Below are positions 45,504-54,080 of a stretch of 56,454 nt of DNA, in pieces. The position numbers and the translations under genes are program-made. The stretch's first letter is position 1, and the number at the start of each line of letters is the position of its first letter. The stretch lies in the IMG/VR virus record IMGVR_UViG_3300047317_000385, positions 1-56,454 of that record, one strand, 5' to 3'. This DNA comes from a virus. The notes under the pieces were generated by a model. It was not told the DNA's origin, searched no databases, and worked only from the letters and a program-made list of their open reading frames with translations.

Positions 45504-48058
45504 TCGGACCTCGCTTCGACTTCGCCTTCAACCTCGCTCGGACTGACCCACATCGGGATCGCGTCGCACCCACAACCACCGTGGTCGCCAGGGAAGAAGA
45601 AATCGTTGCCAGGGAAATCGCTATCGTTCGATAGAGCCGCATCGTCAAAACTGTTGAACTGCACGCCGTCGAGGTCGAGATGCGGTTCGAACGGCTTCAA
45701 CGCCGGGCCGTGCTCCCACTGATACTGCTCCTGTTGCGCGCCCGTGCCTTCCAACAGTTCGCTGATCGTGGCGCCCGTCCCGATCTGACCGACCGGCACA
45801 CCCAACGGGATCGTCTTCTCCGAACCGGGGATCACGCCCAGGTCTTCCACCATGCGCGGATCGGTGCCGCCAGCAATCGCGAGCGCACCCCGGATCGTCC
45901 CCAACGGCACCAGCGTGTCCGGGTTCAAGTCCGCCCACTCCGTAGGCCCCAAGTTCGGATCGGGACCGAACATCAGCGCGTGGCCGAGATGATCCAACGC
46001 GCCTTCGAGCAGACCCCACGCCTTGTCCGCGTCGCCGGTCAGCGCAGCGCGCGCCTCGATCGCGGCCAGATCCTTCACGTCGAGCTCCCCGAGCTGCAAC
46101 GCCGTCGAGAGAGCCTGTTCCTGCGCCGCCTTCGTCCACGACAAGAACTGCTCGCGCAACCCAGACCAGTCGCTGTTGAACAGGGCGGCCGGGTCTTGGC
46201 CGGCAGCGACGACAGCCTCCTTGCCGACATGCGCCGTCAGACGATCGTTGCGGTTCTGCTTGATCGTCTCCCTCGTCGTCTCGTTGGGATGGTTCACCAG
46301 CGCTGAGCGCAACCGCGCGCCGGCCTGCTCGAGCTTGCGGCGCATCGCCGCGTTCGCCGCGGTCTGCAACCGGGCACGCAGATCACGGTCGATGCTCGCC
46401 AGCCGCCGTGACAGCCGCGCGCCGTTGGCGGGCTTACCCGACGCCGTGACGCTCGTCGGGGATGGCTCGGCTGGCGGACCCGGGCTAGCGGGGGCCTGCG
46501 CCGGCGTCTGCGGCCCTCCGACAGTCCCGGCAGGGGGTTGGGCAGGCCCAGCCCCGTTAGAAGGCGCAGACGGCGGCATATCCACACCGGACGGCTTCAC
46601 GCCCGGCACCGTGCCCGACTCAGTGATCGGGGGCGCCGTCAACGTCGGGTCGAGCATGTGCGCCCACGCCATCATCAAGTTCAACGGGAAGTTGCGAATA
46701 TGCTGGAACTGCCGTGTCTGGATCTCCTCGACACTCGGCGCGTCCGTGTCGCTGAATCCCGTCTCGCGCCGCAACGCCTCCGCGCTGATCGCCATTTCCT
46801 TAAACAGTTCGAACGCATCTTTCGAGCGGTCGGGATGCACCACCAGCTCGGCCGGGTCGTACCAAAAGATGATCCGGTGCACCCATTCCGGGTCGATGCC
46901 CTTGCCTTCCATGTACGGGCGTAGGTAGGCTGCTGTCAAACTGTCGCAGCCCTGGATCACATGCGGCTCGACGTGCGCTCGGAACACATCGTCGTCCACC
47001 TGCCACGCCGACCAATGATTCAAGTCCGCCTTGCCAGTGATGACCTCCGCCGGCAAGTCCAGGCCCGTAGCGATGATCTGCACCAGCTCCTCACGAGTCT
47101 GCCCCAGTTTCTCAGCGAGCATCGTGGAGAACTCGATCAGCCTGATCTTGTCGAGATGCTCCGCCGGTCCCTGAATCGTGATCGGGACCGCTGCCGCCGC
47201 GGTGCCCTCCTCCGCCAACCCCTCCATCATCGCCTCGTTCAGTTCGCTCAAGAAGTCGGCGCCCTCAGTGTCCGCGTTGTCGTCCTCCGCGGTCTTTATT
47301 TCCATCTCGTCCGGCAAGGCCAGCAGACCACGCATCGCCAGTCGTGACCGGCCTTCCACACGGATCATGCGACGAAGGATCTGCAACGACTCCAGGTCGT
47401 CCATGATCGCCCGGACCTGCGAAGTCGCCAACTCCCGGAACTTCGGGTGTGGCAGCCAGATACGCGAAATGACCGTGCTCTCTTCCGGCAGTTCGATGTA
47501 GCCCGTGGCGCCCTGCGGATCGGTCGGCAACTCCCGCAGCTTGTACTTTTCTTCCTGGACGACGACCTCCTCAGTGCTGCGGATCGTCCACTTGTCCGCA
47601 CCGCCAGGTTCTTCCTCGCCCAGCAGGAAGCATTCGCCAGCAGTACTCAGGTTCGTGCTGAACGAGTGCAGGAGCGCCGCGATAGCCATGCGCCCGTTCC
47701 CGAGATCGCGCATCGCTTCCTTGCAGACCGCGAGCACCTCGGGCGGCACCCCTTCGATGTCAGCCAACGGCACGGGATCGTCGTCCTCACCACCCACCGG
47801 GTACGCCGCCGGATACAACCTCATCCGCGCGAAACAGTTCGCCAAATAGTTGACGGCGTATTTCAACTCGCCAACACTGTCGTAGTAGTTCCAGGCGTCC
47901 GACTGCCACCCCTGCCGCAGCAGACGCATCTTGCGGGACTGCTCACGATCTTTCAGCCGCAGCCTCGCCGCCGACGCCGTCAACACGCGCATCCGGCCGG
48001 GACTGGTCAACCCACTAGCTTTGAACCGTCCCCACGGTCGTGTCGTCACCGACGCCAT
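45500..48058 (-). CDS. Portal protein fused to a MuF-like domain
   Basis: 852 residues, ATG at 48058. Residues 1-480 are portal: WNYYDSVGELKYAVNYLANCFARMRLY, RSTEEVVVQEEKYKLRELP, ISRIWLPHPKFRELATSQVRAIMDDLE, then GKADLNHWSAWQVDDDVFRAHVEPH and RIIFWYDPAELV. A Pro-rich linker (about 500-560) leads to a helical domain and a C-terminal FNSFDDAALSNDSDFPGNDFFFPGDHGGCGCDAIPMW, like the MuF ending. Known: portal and MuF are often separate neighbours. Here they are one chain. Confidence 0.9.
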   Translation of the reverse strand: MASVTTRPWGRFKASGLTSPGRMRVLTASAARLRLKDREQSRKMRLLRQGWQSDAWNYYDSVGELKYAVNYLANCFARMRLYPAAYPVGGEDDDPVPLADIEGVPPEVLAVCKEAMRDLGNGRMAIAALLHSFSTNLSTAGECFLLGEEEPGGADKWTIRSTEEVVVQEEKYKLRELPTDPQGATGYIELPEESTVISRIWLPHPKFRELATSQVRAIMDDLESLQILRRMIRVEGRSRLAMRGLLALPDEMEIKTAEDDNADTEGADFLSELNEAMMEGLAEEGTAAAAVPITIQGPAEHLDKIRLIEFSTMLAEKLGQTREELVQIIATGLDLPAEVITGKADLNHWSAWQVDDDVFRAHVEPHVIQGCDSLTAAYLRPYMEGKGIDPEWVHRIIFWYDPAELVVHPDRSKDAFELFKEMAISAEALRRETGFSDTDAPSVEEIQTRQFQHIRNFPLNLMMAWAHMLDPTLTAPPITESGTVPGVKPSGVDMPPSAPSNGAGPAQPPAGTVGGPQTPAQAPASPGPPAEPSPTSVTASGKPANGARLSRRLASIDRDLRARLQTAANAAMRRKLEQAGARLRSALVNHPNETTRETIKQNRNDRLTAHVGKEAVVAAGQDPAALFNSDWSGLREQFLSWTKAAQEQALSTALQLGELDVKDLAAIEARAALTGDADKAWGLLEGALDHLGHALMFGPDPNLGPTEWADLNPDTLVPLGTIRGALAIAGGTDPRMVEDLGVIPGSEKTIPLGVPVGQIGTGATISELLEGTGAQQEQYQWEHGPALKPFEPHLDLDGVQFNSFDDAALSNDSDFPGNDFFFPGDHGGCGCDAIPMWVSPSEVEGEVEARSE

Positions 48059-48249
48059 TCAGCGCTCTCCCACCCGCGTCCGCTGGAGTAGGGCTGCGTC
48101 CACCTTGTCCGCCTCATAGACGCACCAGCGATCAGCGACGCGCCAGCGACCCCACATAAGCGCGCCTCACGCACTGCGAGTGCCCCATGCTCGAGTGACC
48201 AGCGCCGAGACATGACGATCCGACGAGGAAGGAAGAAACGCCAGTGCAT
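48046..48249 (-). CDS. Small basic protein, 67 aa
   Basis: ATG at 48249 shares the A of the upstream stop. Trp- and Arg-rich (MHWRFFLPRRIVMSRRW). It overlaps the portal start by 13 bases. Function unknown. Confidence 0.5.
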   Translation of the reverse strand: MHWRFFLPRRIVMSRRWSLEHGALAVREARLCGVAGASLIAGASMRRTRWTQPYSSGRGWESAEWRR

Positions 48250-48575
48250 CAGCCGCGCTCCGCCAGGTAGCCCGCGACACCTGAGAACGCCAAGCCCATC
48301 CCCGGATACTGCCACACGGCCGGTATCCAAGCGGTCAAGACCACTACGAGGCCCCCCAGCCAGATCGACACGCACCACGGGCAACCCAAGAACTCCGCGA
48401 GCTTCGGGCGCGCCGCGACAGCCAACCCTTCACCCGGCCCGTTCCCGACCCGTTGGATCCGCTCCCGGCCGATCAACCATGCTCGGACAGGCGCCGTGAT
48501 CGAGTCCTGCACCACCAGGATCGTCAGCCGGTAGACCGCGAGCGCATCGACCACCAGCAGCAGCCAAGGCGTCAT
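48249..48575 (-). CDS. DUF1360 membrane protein
   Basis: 108 residues, ATG at 48575. Seen: LLLVVDALAVYRLTILVVQDSITAPVR, KLAEFLGCPWCVSIWLGGLVVVL, the DUF1360 signature with its CPWC pair, and a third hydrophobic helix at the end. Known: common in actinophages between terminase and portal. Function unknown. Confidence 0.88.
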   Translation of the reverse strand: MTPWLLLVVDALAVYRLTILVVQDSITAPVRAWLIGRERIQRVGNGPGEGLAVAARPKLAEFLGCPWCVSIWLGGLVVVLTAWIPAVWQYPGMGLAFSGVAGYLAERG

Positions 48576-48718
48576 CGATAGATCAGCCTTCCACGCTCGA
48601 CGCCGCAGCGGTAGCGGTACGGCCAGAAGATCGAGTATTCAACCTGGAAGCGCTTGTTGTCCCACACGTGGCGCGTGAACGTGACTTGCGGATTGGTTGT
48701 GGGAACGCCGTCGTTCAT
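48572..48718 (-). CDS. Small hypothetical protein, 48 aa
   Basis: ATG at 48718 overlaps the upstream stop as ATGA, and its stop overlaps DUF1360. Strand-like and aromatic (RHVWDNKRFQVEYSIFWPYRYRCG). No domain recognised. Confidence 0.65.
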   Translation of the reverse strand: MNDGVPTTNPQVTFTRHVWDNKRFQVEYSIFWPYRYRCGVERGRLIYR

Positions 48719-49056
48719 GGCGTGGGTGCCAGCACGCTCAGATCGATCGGGCTGACCGCGTGCGGCAACGGTGCGCTGAACGTCCGCAACGGCGCCCCCC
48801 CGAGCTGCACGATCCACCCGTACTGCACACCCGTGGGCTCCGTTCCAACATCGTCGGTCGCGGGCAGCTTGAACGCACCGCCATCCTCAGCCACCAGTTT
48901 GCCTTCTTCGTCCAGGTGCCCAACAGTCGGCGACGGGCTGATCTCCGCCGTCCCGTTACGCAAACCCCGCTCAAGCGTCGCGGTGATCGTCCCCGCCGCC
49001 GCTTTGCCATCCTCCGGCGTCTCGAACGTCCCCGTCACTTCGACCATCGTGAACAT
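48715..49056 (-). CDS. Beta-rich structural protein, 113 aa
   Basis: ATG at 49056. Reads like a small Ig-like or carboxypeptidase-regulatory-like domain: MVEVTGTFETPEDGKAAAGTITATLE, GTAEISPSPTVGHLDEEGKL, FKLPATDD, GVQYGWIVQLGGAP. Possibly a head decoration or tail appendage. Confidence 0.65.
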   Translation of the reverse strand: MFTMVEVTGTFETPEDGKAAAGTITATLERGLRNGTAEISPSPTVGHLDEEGKLVAEDGGAFKLPATDDVGTEPTGVQYGWIVQLGGAPLRTFSAPLPHAVSPIDLSVLAPTP

Positions 49057-49070
49057 CTAACTGGCTCCCT

Positions 49071-49217
49071 TCATCGTGCAAATATCGCTATCAACCACGC
49101 AGCGACGCAAAAGACAATCACCGGAGCGGCCCCATACAACGTCACAAACAACTCGCGTGCCACGCGACGACGCAGTGTCTCGGGTAGCCGATGCTGTTCA
49201 GGGGGCGCATGTCCCAT
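49071..49217 (-). CDS. Small single-TM protein, 48 aa
   Basis: ATG at 49217 shares the A of the upstream stop. Basic N terminus (LPETLRRRVAREL) followed by one TM (FVTLYGAAPVIVFCVAAWLIAIF). Function unknown. Confidence 0.65.
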   Translation of the reverse strand: MGHAPPEQHRLPETLRRRVARELFVTLYGAAPVIVFCVAAWLIAIFAR

Positions 49218-49573
49218 TAGGTCGTCCAGCCCACCGGCGCCGCCAAGCCCTTCAACGGCGACCCGCACCCACAACCCGCCCCGCGATTCACCCACGCCGT
49301 GCCGACGCCACGCTCCAAACCGTCCTTTGCCCCATCCAGGTAGACCCGGCACTCCAACCGACCGTTCGCCGGCAACGATCCACGATCAGCCGGCACACTA
49401 AACGGCTCCACCAGCTCCAAATCCAACGCCTGCCCGATCCCGGTCTGCGGATTGTGCGCGTAAGCGAGAAGCCGGTGCGACGTGACGAACACCCGGAGCC
49501 CCAACAACACCCGGCCGTCCGGCAACACCACCTCCGCCGGATGGACGTCCCGGCGCATCAGTTCAACCGGCAT
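49217..49573 (-). CDS. Hypothetical protein, 118 aa
   Basis: ATG at 49573. Strand-rich (AEVVLPDGRVLLGLRVFVTSHRLLAYA, LDLELVEPFSVPADR, LECRVYLDG) with a C-terminal GAGCGCGSPLKGL. Likely structural or regulatory; family not known. Confidence 0.65.
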   Translation of the reverse strand: MPVELMRRDVHPAEVVLPDGRVLLGLRVFVTSHRLLAYAHNPQTGIGQALDLELVEPFSVPADRGSLPANGRLECRVYLDGAKDGLERGVGTAWVNRGAGCGCGSPLKGLAAPVGWTT

Positions 49574-49581
49574 ACCGCCGT

Positions 49582-49920
49582 CTACGGTTTGCTGACGGTC
49601 GTCGTGGAGTTGATCGTGACTTCAGCGACCGTGACCTTGATCCACCAGCCCGCCGGGACAGGCACCCTGAACAACCCGCCCGATTCCGCGGCCTGCTTGA
49701 TTTTGTTCACGACGGTATCCGCGACCGCTTCCGTCGGCCCAATCGCGATCGTCACTTCGCCAGCTTTCGCGGCACCCTGAACCGCGACGAGATACTCCTG
49801 ATTGACGCCCGAGACGTTCTCGACCGCTTCGCCGGATTTCAGCGCGGGTTTCGCGACCGTCGGGTTCTGGCTCGTGTGCAGCAAACCCAACAGTTCCTCA
49901 GCCTTGTCTTGCAGGCTCAT
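49582..49920 (-). CDS. Small structural-type protein, 112 aa
   Basis: ATG at 49920 (an ATG one codon upstream also fits). Starts with a helix (DKAEELLGLLHTS) and continues as beta strands (QEYLVAVQGAAKAGEVTIAIG, GWWIKVTVAEVTINSTTT). The strand-rich half looks like a small decoration protein. It lies just downstream of terminase. Confidence 0.65.
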   Translation of the reverse strand: MSLQDKAEELLGLLHTSQNPTVAKPALKSGEAVENVSGVNQEYLVAVQGAAKAGEVTIAIGPTEAVADTVVNKIKQAAESGGLFRVPVPAGWWIKVTVAEVTINSTTTVSKP

Positions 49921-49970
49921 CACAGCTCCTTGCTCGGATAACGGGGCAACGGCTCCTCCCGTGCAGCCTA

Positions 49971-51770
49971 CTACCGAATCTGGCGGCCAGTCAGCGCGCG
50001 CTGCCGAGGCGACAGCTTCACGCCGACCCTCCCGTTGCGCTGCGCGCTGCTATGACGCGGCACTTCGCCCGTCGGCCTCCTGATCTTCGCGGGTCCCGAA
50101 TCGCCCAGGTAGAGCTCCGCGAGTGCCTGCGACGCCTGGTCGACCTGATCGTCATGCGTCCCGTTCGGGAACGACGTCGCCTCGCTGATGAACGCTCCGA
50201 CATCCCACGCGATCTCCGGGAACATGCGCGCGATCTTGTCCGTCGGCAACCACACGTTGCCCGCCCGGATGAACGGCGACACGGCGTCCGCGCGCGCTTC
50301 CTTGCCGCCCAACGGCTCCACTTCGAGGATGCCCGGTATCTCGTGCTTCAAGCTATCCACGACCGCGGGACCGTTCGCCTTGCCCTCCACCAGCTTCGCT
50401 CGAGCCTGCGGGAACAAGCGCGTCACGTCCCGCATCGCATCCAGCGTGTCGCTGAACGACAGGCGCGCCCACCGCTGGTAGATCAAGAAGCTGTCGGCGC
50501 CCTTCTTCGCCCACACGCCACCAGCCACGAAATCGTTGCCCGCCTTGTCCTTGAACGCCATGTCCCACGACTGGATGACCCTGAACGCGCTCGCCAGCCG
50601 AAAACTGCCGTCCGGGTGCTGACTCAACAAGGGCTCGTAGTAGCGTTTCCACCAGCCCTTCAGCCACGTATCGCCTTCGTCGGGGGTCGGTTTGCCCTGA
50701 TACAGCGCAGACCAGTTACGGCGGCTCACACCAGCCTTGACCGTTTCCCATTGCGCCTTCGACCGGCCGCGCGCACTCCGCATGAACTCGCCGGGCTCCC
50801 TGCGCAACGGGTCCGTCTCCCCCTTCTCGGGCCGGTGTTCAGCCTGCGCGCTGATCGTGATGCTGCGCCACCGTTCGTAGTTCTCGACACCCGCGTGCTC
50901 GTCTTCCTCCTGCTTTGCCAGTACACGCCCGATCAGATCCGACTCGTGCCAGCGCGTAGCGACCATGATGCACGGCGCCCACGGTGCCAGCCTCGGCCGC
51001 GCGACCGTTTCCCACCACTCCCATGCCTGCGACGAACGCAACAGCGAATCCGCGGCCTGCATGTCCTTCACGGGATCGTCAATCAGTAGGAAGTCGAGCG
51101 GGCGGCCGGTGATCCCGCCACCAATCCCGATCGCGTACACTTCGCCGCCGTGCGGAGCCGCCAGCCGCCACCGGCTGATCGCCCGCTGATTCTTCGCCAA
51201 GCGCAGGCCGAGGTCGGGCGCGCCCGTCTCGCCGCCGAACGTTTCGATGTCCATGCGCGCCGCGTAGCTGATGCGTTCCGCGTTCGCCCCGTCATACGAC
51301 ACGACGCCCGAACGCAACCCGGAGAACTGCCTGAGCAGCCAGATCAAGCCACGCCGCCCGATCCGTTCCGTCTTGCCCTCCTGCGGCGGCATCGACACCG
51401 TCAGCCGCGTATTGCCGATCGTGGGAACCGCGTGCTCCGCCAGCTCCGTCGCGTCAGCTTCAGCCTTCTGCCGCTTCGCCTCGGGCGCGTTCGCGTTGAT
51501 AGCGCGCATCGCCTCAGCGAACACACGACGCCGCTCGAACATGACCGTCAGCGCATCGCGTACCTCGCACAGCTCCTTGTCGATCAAGCCGAGCGCCGGC
51601 GTCTGCACCGTCAACGGGTCGAGCCGGCACGCCATCGCTCCCGGTGTCGCGTCCTCCCGGCTGATCTTCGCCTGTCGTAACCGGTCACGCTTCGCTTGCA
51701 ACTCCAACAGGTAGCGCTTCTCGTCCGCTGACGCTTCGACCAGCAGATCAGACGCAGCGACCGCGGGCAC
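49971..51770 (-). CDS. terL: Terminase large subunit
   Basis: 599 residues, GTG at 51770. Packaging ATPase and nuclease. Seen: Walker A-like MPPQEGKTE, Walker B FLLIDDPVKD, the coupling motif MVATRWHESDLIG, then the RNase-H-like nuclease with FRVIQSWDMAFKD, AKLVEGKANGPAV and GTHDDQVDQASQAL, which supply the catalytic acids. An N-terminal helical extension of about 100 residues is present. Related in layout to headful-packaging phages, consistent with the circularly permuted map. Confidence 0.97.
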   Translation of the reverse strand: MPAVAASDLLVEASADEKRYLLELQAKRDRLRQAKISREDATPGAMACRLDPLTVQTPALGLIDKELCEVRDALTVMFERRRVFAEAMRAINANAPEAKRQKAEADATELAEHAVPTIGNTRLTVSMPPQEGKTERIGRRGLIWLLRQFSGLRSGVVSYDGANAERISYAARMDIETFGGETGAPDLGLRLAKNQRAISRWRLAAPHGGEVYAIGIGGGITGRPLDFLLIDDPVKDMQAADSLLRSSQAWEWWETVARPRLAPWAPCIMVATRWHESDLIGRVLAKQEEDEHAGVENYERWRSITISAQAEHRPEKGETDPLRREPGEFMRSARGRSKAQWETVKAGVSRRNWSALYQGKPTPDEGDTWLKGWWKRYYEPLLSQHPDGSFRLASAFRVIQSWDMAFKDKAGNDFVAGGVWAKKGADSFLIYQRWARLSFSDTLDAMRDVTRLFPQARAKLVEGKANGPAVVDSLKHEIPGILEVEPLGGKEARADAVSPFIRAGNVWLPTDKIARMFPEIAWDVGAFISEATSFPNGTHDDQVDQASQALAELYLGDSGPAKIRRPTGEVPRHSSAQRNGRVGVKLSPRQRALTGRQIR

Positions 51771-51814
51771 CGCGGGCTATCCCCTGAGAGGCGCGTTGCG
51801 GGCCGTCTGCGCCC

Positions 51815-51940
51815 TCATCTGCGCCACCGCCTAGCCCAACGCAGGATCAGCCCGCCGAGCCGGTCAGGGCCAAGCCACGCAGCCCACAAGAACAAGAGCG
51901 TGGCGACCCACACCCATCCGAGCAGCAGCCAGAGGATCAC
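51815..51940 (-). CDS. Tiny membrane protein, 41 aa
   Basis: GTG at 51940 overlaps the stop of the small helix-turn-helix gene as GTGA. One strongly hydrophobic helix (WLLLGWVWVATLLFLWAAWLG) and a basic tail (LRWARRWRR). It is short, but overlap and composition support it. A 13-residue frame continues after it and was not called. Confidence 0.55.
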   Translation of the reverse strand: MILWLLLGWVWVATLLFLWAAWLGPDRLGGLILRWARRWRR

Positions 51941-52104
51941 GCCGCCACCCGCCGCCGTCGATGATGGAAGCTCGCAGGCCGCATCTCCACACCAGCCAAG
52001 ATCAGCCGGCGCCGAACCTCCACATGGCTGTAGTGCGCACGCCAGCCGATCTGCCTCAACGAGAACCCCCGCTCGTACAAGCTCGCCATCTCAGCCGTGC
52101 TCAC
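51937..52104 (-). CDS. Small helix-turn-helix protein, 55 aa
   Basis: I chose GTG 52104, which overlaps the upstream TGA as GTGA; an ATG at 52143 would overlap the upstream gene by 43 bases. Seen: MASLYERGFSLRQIGWRAHYSHVEVRRRLILAG, a helix-turn-helix, then a basic tail. Resembles 12089-12316. Confidence 0.65.
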   Translation of the reverse strand: MSTAEMASLYERGFSLRQIGWRAHYSHVEVRRRLILAGVEMRPASFHHRRRRVAA

Positions 52105-52286
52105 GACTCCGTCATCAGGATCGGCTCCCCGTTCGTTGGGCACGGTGCCCAGTGCGTAAACAGAACCTCGCCGTCCCGCTCAACAGGGTGAGTCAGCCGG
52201 AAGAACAGCAGATCGTCGTGACCCTCGCCGTCGCAACGCGCGCATCCCCGGATCGAAATGACTACGTCGTAGTACCCCGACCTCAC
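52101..52286 (-). CDS. Small Cys-containing protein, 61 aa
   Basis: ATG at 52286. Seen: SIRGCARCDGEGHDDLLFF and HWAPCPTNGEP, a CxxC plus a later Cys, as in small DnaJ-like zinc knuckles. Function unknown. Confidence 0.65.
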   Translation of the reverse strand: MRSGYYDVVISIRGCARCDGEGHDDLLFFRLTHPVERDGEVLFTHWAPCPTNGEPILMTES

Positions 52287-52290
52287 GCCT

Positions 52291-52500
52291 CTACCTCATT
52301 CGTTTCTGCGTAGCTCGCCGGAACACATCGGCACGAGACTCAGCACTGTCCTGTGAATACTTGATTGCTTTGGCCTGAGTCGATCCAGGCATCCAGCATT
52401 CTTCGAGCCACTTACCGCGCGACAGATCATGGTCACGCCGTTCGCGATCCATCGCTTGGATGAACTCCTCGTCGAAACTGATCGTGAGATTCCGGCGCAT
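52291..52500 (-). CDS. Ribbon-helix-helix-like protein
   Basis: 69 residues, ATG at 52500. Starts RRNLTISFDEEFIQAMDRERRDHDLSRGKWLEE, the strand-helix-helix pattern of CopG/Arc repressors. Likely a small DNA-binding regulator. Confidence 0.75.
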   Translation of the reverse strand: MRRNLTISFDEEFIQAMDRERRDHDLSRGKWLEECWMPGSTQAKAIKYSQDSAESRADVFRRATQKRMR

Positions 52501-52521
52501 ACTTACATAAGCATATCAGCA

Positions 52522-52953
52522 TCACGCCTCTACCTGCTCCCCTTCGACCTGCCCATCGCCCTCCAACTCCCCGATCTCGTGTTCCAGCTCCTTGATGAGC
52601 CGCGAGAACTCGTCGTGGGTCGTGACCTCCACAATCCGACGCTGAGGCGCATCTATCCCCAAGTACCGCGAGCGACGATCCATGATCCCGAGCGCCCGGT
52701 CGATAGCCAACCGGTTCCCTTTCAACACGTCCGGCCAGATCGCTCGCAGCATCGCGTCCAACCGCTCCAACTCCAACTCCCGTACCTTGTCCGCCGGCTC
52801 GCGCTGCGTCTCCCTGAGCGCATCCTGCACGTATTCGAACGCGGTCGTCTGCGCACAATCCATCGCTTCCGCGATCCGCTGGTACGTCATGCCGGCCTTG
52901 CGATAGTCCAACGCCTTTACGCGCTTCTCGACCACTGCGGCGCTGGTGGGCAT
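52522..52953 (-). CDS. terS: Terminase small subunit
   Basis: 143 residues, ATG at 52953. N-terminal helix-turn-helix (VEKRVKALDYRKAGMTYQRIAEAMDCAQTTAFEYVQDAL), then an oligomerisation-type helical region (ELELERLDAMLRAIWPDVLKGNRLAIDRALGIMDRRSRYLG) and an acidic tail. The layout and position upstream of terL (four small genes between) support the call. It recognises the packaging start. Confidence 0.85.
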   Translation of the reverse strand: MPTSAAVVEKRVKALDYRKAGMTYQRIAEAMDCAQTTAFEYVQDALRETQREPADKVRELELERLDAMLRAIWPDVLKGNRLAIDRALGIMDRRSRYLGIDAPQRRIVEVTTHDEFSRLIKELEHEIGELEGDGQVEGEQVEA

Positions 52954-53145
52954 CTTCGGGTTCCTTGCTTCGGGGTGGCTCTACCGAATCTCAGCCTACA
53001 GCACGGTCCCGAGTTGGGGTCGTGTGCTGCGAGTGCGGAACCACTCGAAACGATCCAAGCTGGCGCCCGCAAAACCCCCTTGCATCCGGGGCATATGAGG
53101 GGCACATGGCCTCCAAAACAGCATTCTCTGGCGCCCGCTAAATAT
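52954..53145. other. Gene-free spacer before terS
   Basis: About 190 bases with no supported gene. A ten-base direct repeat TGGCGCCCGC occurs twice (about 53061 and 53130). Probably the promoter of the terminase region and possibly the pac site, but I see no clear -10. Confidence 0.35.
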
Positions 53146-53208
53146 TCAGTTCAAGGAGTCCCGCCACTCGCGGGCGATGATCGACTCGAATGCCTGCTCG
53201 ACGTTCAT
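53146..53208 (-). CDS. Possible 20-aa peptide
   Basis: ATG at 53208, four bases after the upstream stop. The peptide MNVEQAFESIIAREWRDSLN is amphipathic. There is no clear ribosome site. It is listed because it continues a tight gene run, but it may not be real. Confidence 0.25.
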   Translation of the reverse strand: MNVEQAFESIIAREWRDSLN

Positions 53209-53211
53209 GGC

Positions 53212-53415
53212 TCAGAATATCGTCTGATCCTCGCGGGCGCCTGATCCTCGGCAGGCGTGGCAGCGGTGTGGCTCGTCGGGACAGTTGCCGAGCGGGTCGG
53301 CGCCGTCTGTGCAGACGCCCTCGCCGTTGCAGTGGGTACACGGCCAGTTGTCGTCCTGCTCGTAGTCGTCCCACTCTTCCTCGATCGGCAGTCCGGCGCG
53401 GCGCTCGTCGCTCAT
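53212..53415 (-). CDS. DnaJ-type zinc-finger-like protein, 67 aa
   Basis: ATG at 53415 overlaps the upstream stop as ATGA. Acidic N terminus, then PCTHCNGEGVCTDG and RCHACRGSGARE, two CxxCxGxG motifs like the DnaJ central zinc domain. Probably a small zinc protein of unknown partner. Confidence 0.7.
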   Translation of the reverse strand: MSDERRAGLPIEEEWDDYEQDDNWPCTHCNGEGVCTDGADPLGNCPDEPHRCHACRGSGAREDQTIF

Positions 53416-53624
53416 GCTGCTCGCTCCAGGCGCGGCCCGCCGTCGACCAGCGCGTAGCCAGCCTCGATCGCGTCCTGCTTCGGGAAGCGGCCGTGCCACT
53501 CACCGACGCCGGGGATCGCACTCGGAGCACAACGCTCGGCCTTCCAGTTATCCGGCGCAGGTGGAAACGCGCGAGCGCGGTGTTCTCGACGCAGCCGCAG
53601 CCCTCGCAACGGTAGAGCCCCCAT
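53412..53624 (-). CDS. Small hypothetical protein, 70 aa
   Basis: ATG at 53624 shares the A of the upstream stop. Basic N-terminal part, then GVGEWHGRFPKQDAIEAGYALVDG. No domain recognised. Confidence 0.6.
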   Translation of the reverse strand: MGALPLRGLRLRREHRARAFPPAPDNWKAERCAPSAIPGVGEWHGRFPKQDAIEAGYALVDGGPRLERAA

Positions 53625-53857
53625 CAGCTCTGCCTCAAAGCTGCGCGCAGCGCCGCGTCAGCGTCACACCGGTGCGTCTCCCGCATCTCAAAATCCTCCT
53701 TCGGCCAGGTGTACCCGTCGTCGCCGGTCCACCGGCAGTACAGCGTCTTGGCCGCGTCGTCGGTCGCCTGCTCCTGGTCGAGGTTCACGAGCACGTCAGC
53801 GAGACGGCAGCGCAGCAGGCCCGCCATGATCGCCGCGAGTTCACGCCGCAGTCTCAC
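53624..53857 (-). CDS. Small hypothetical protein, 77 aa
   Basis: ATG at 53857 lies inside the end of the upstream gene. Seen: LRRELAAIMAGLLRCRLADVLV, LYCRWTGDDGYTWPKEDFEMRETHRCDAD. Helical first half. No family recognised. Confidence 0.6.
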   Translation of the reverse strand: MRLRRELAAIMAGLLRCRLADVLVNLDQEQATDDAAKTLYCRWTGDDGYTWPKEDFEMRETHRCDADAALRAALRQS

Positions 53858-54050
53858 GCCGCTCCTGACTCGTCAAGTGCCAGCCGCCGCACGTCTCGCA
53901 GAGATAGGCGCGGCGAGGAACGTACCGGGCGGCGCCGTGGACGATGATCTGCGCCAGCATCTTCTCCGCCGTCTCCAACGACCTGTAGCGGAGCTTCCCG
54001 TTCTTCGGGCAGCGCGCGTGGCCCGCCCACGGACGCGGCTTCTTAGGCAT
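53841..54050 (-). CDS. Small zinc-binding protein, 69 aa
   Basis: ATG at 54050. Basic, with ARCPKNGKLRYRSLETAEKML and AYLCETCGGWHLTS: one Cys, then CxxC and a His, in a zinc-ribbon spacing often seen in small actinophage proteins. Likely nucleic-acid related. Confidence 0.7.
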   Translation of the reverse strand: MPKKPRPWAGHARCPKNGKLRYRSLETAEKMLAQIIVHGAARYVPRRAYLCETCGGWHLTSQERRETAA

Positions 54051-54080
54051 CAACGCCCACGAGCGTGATGCTGCCGAGGC

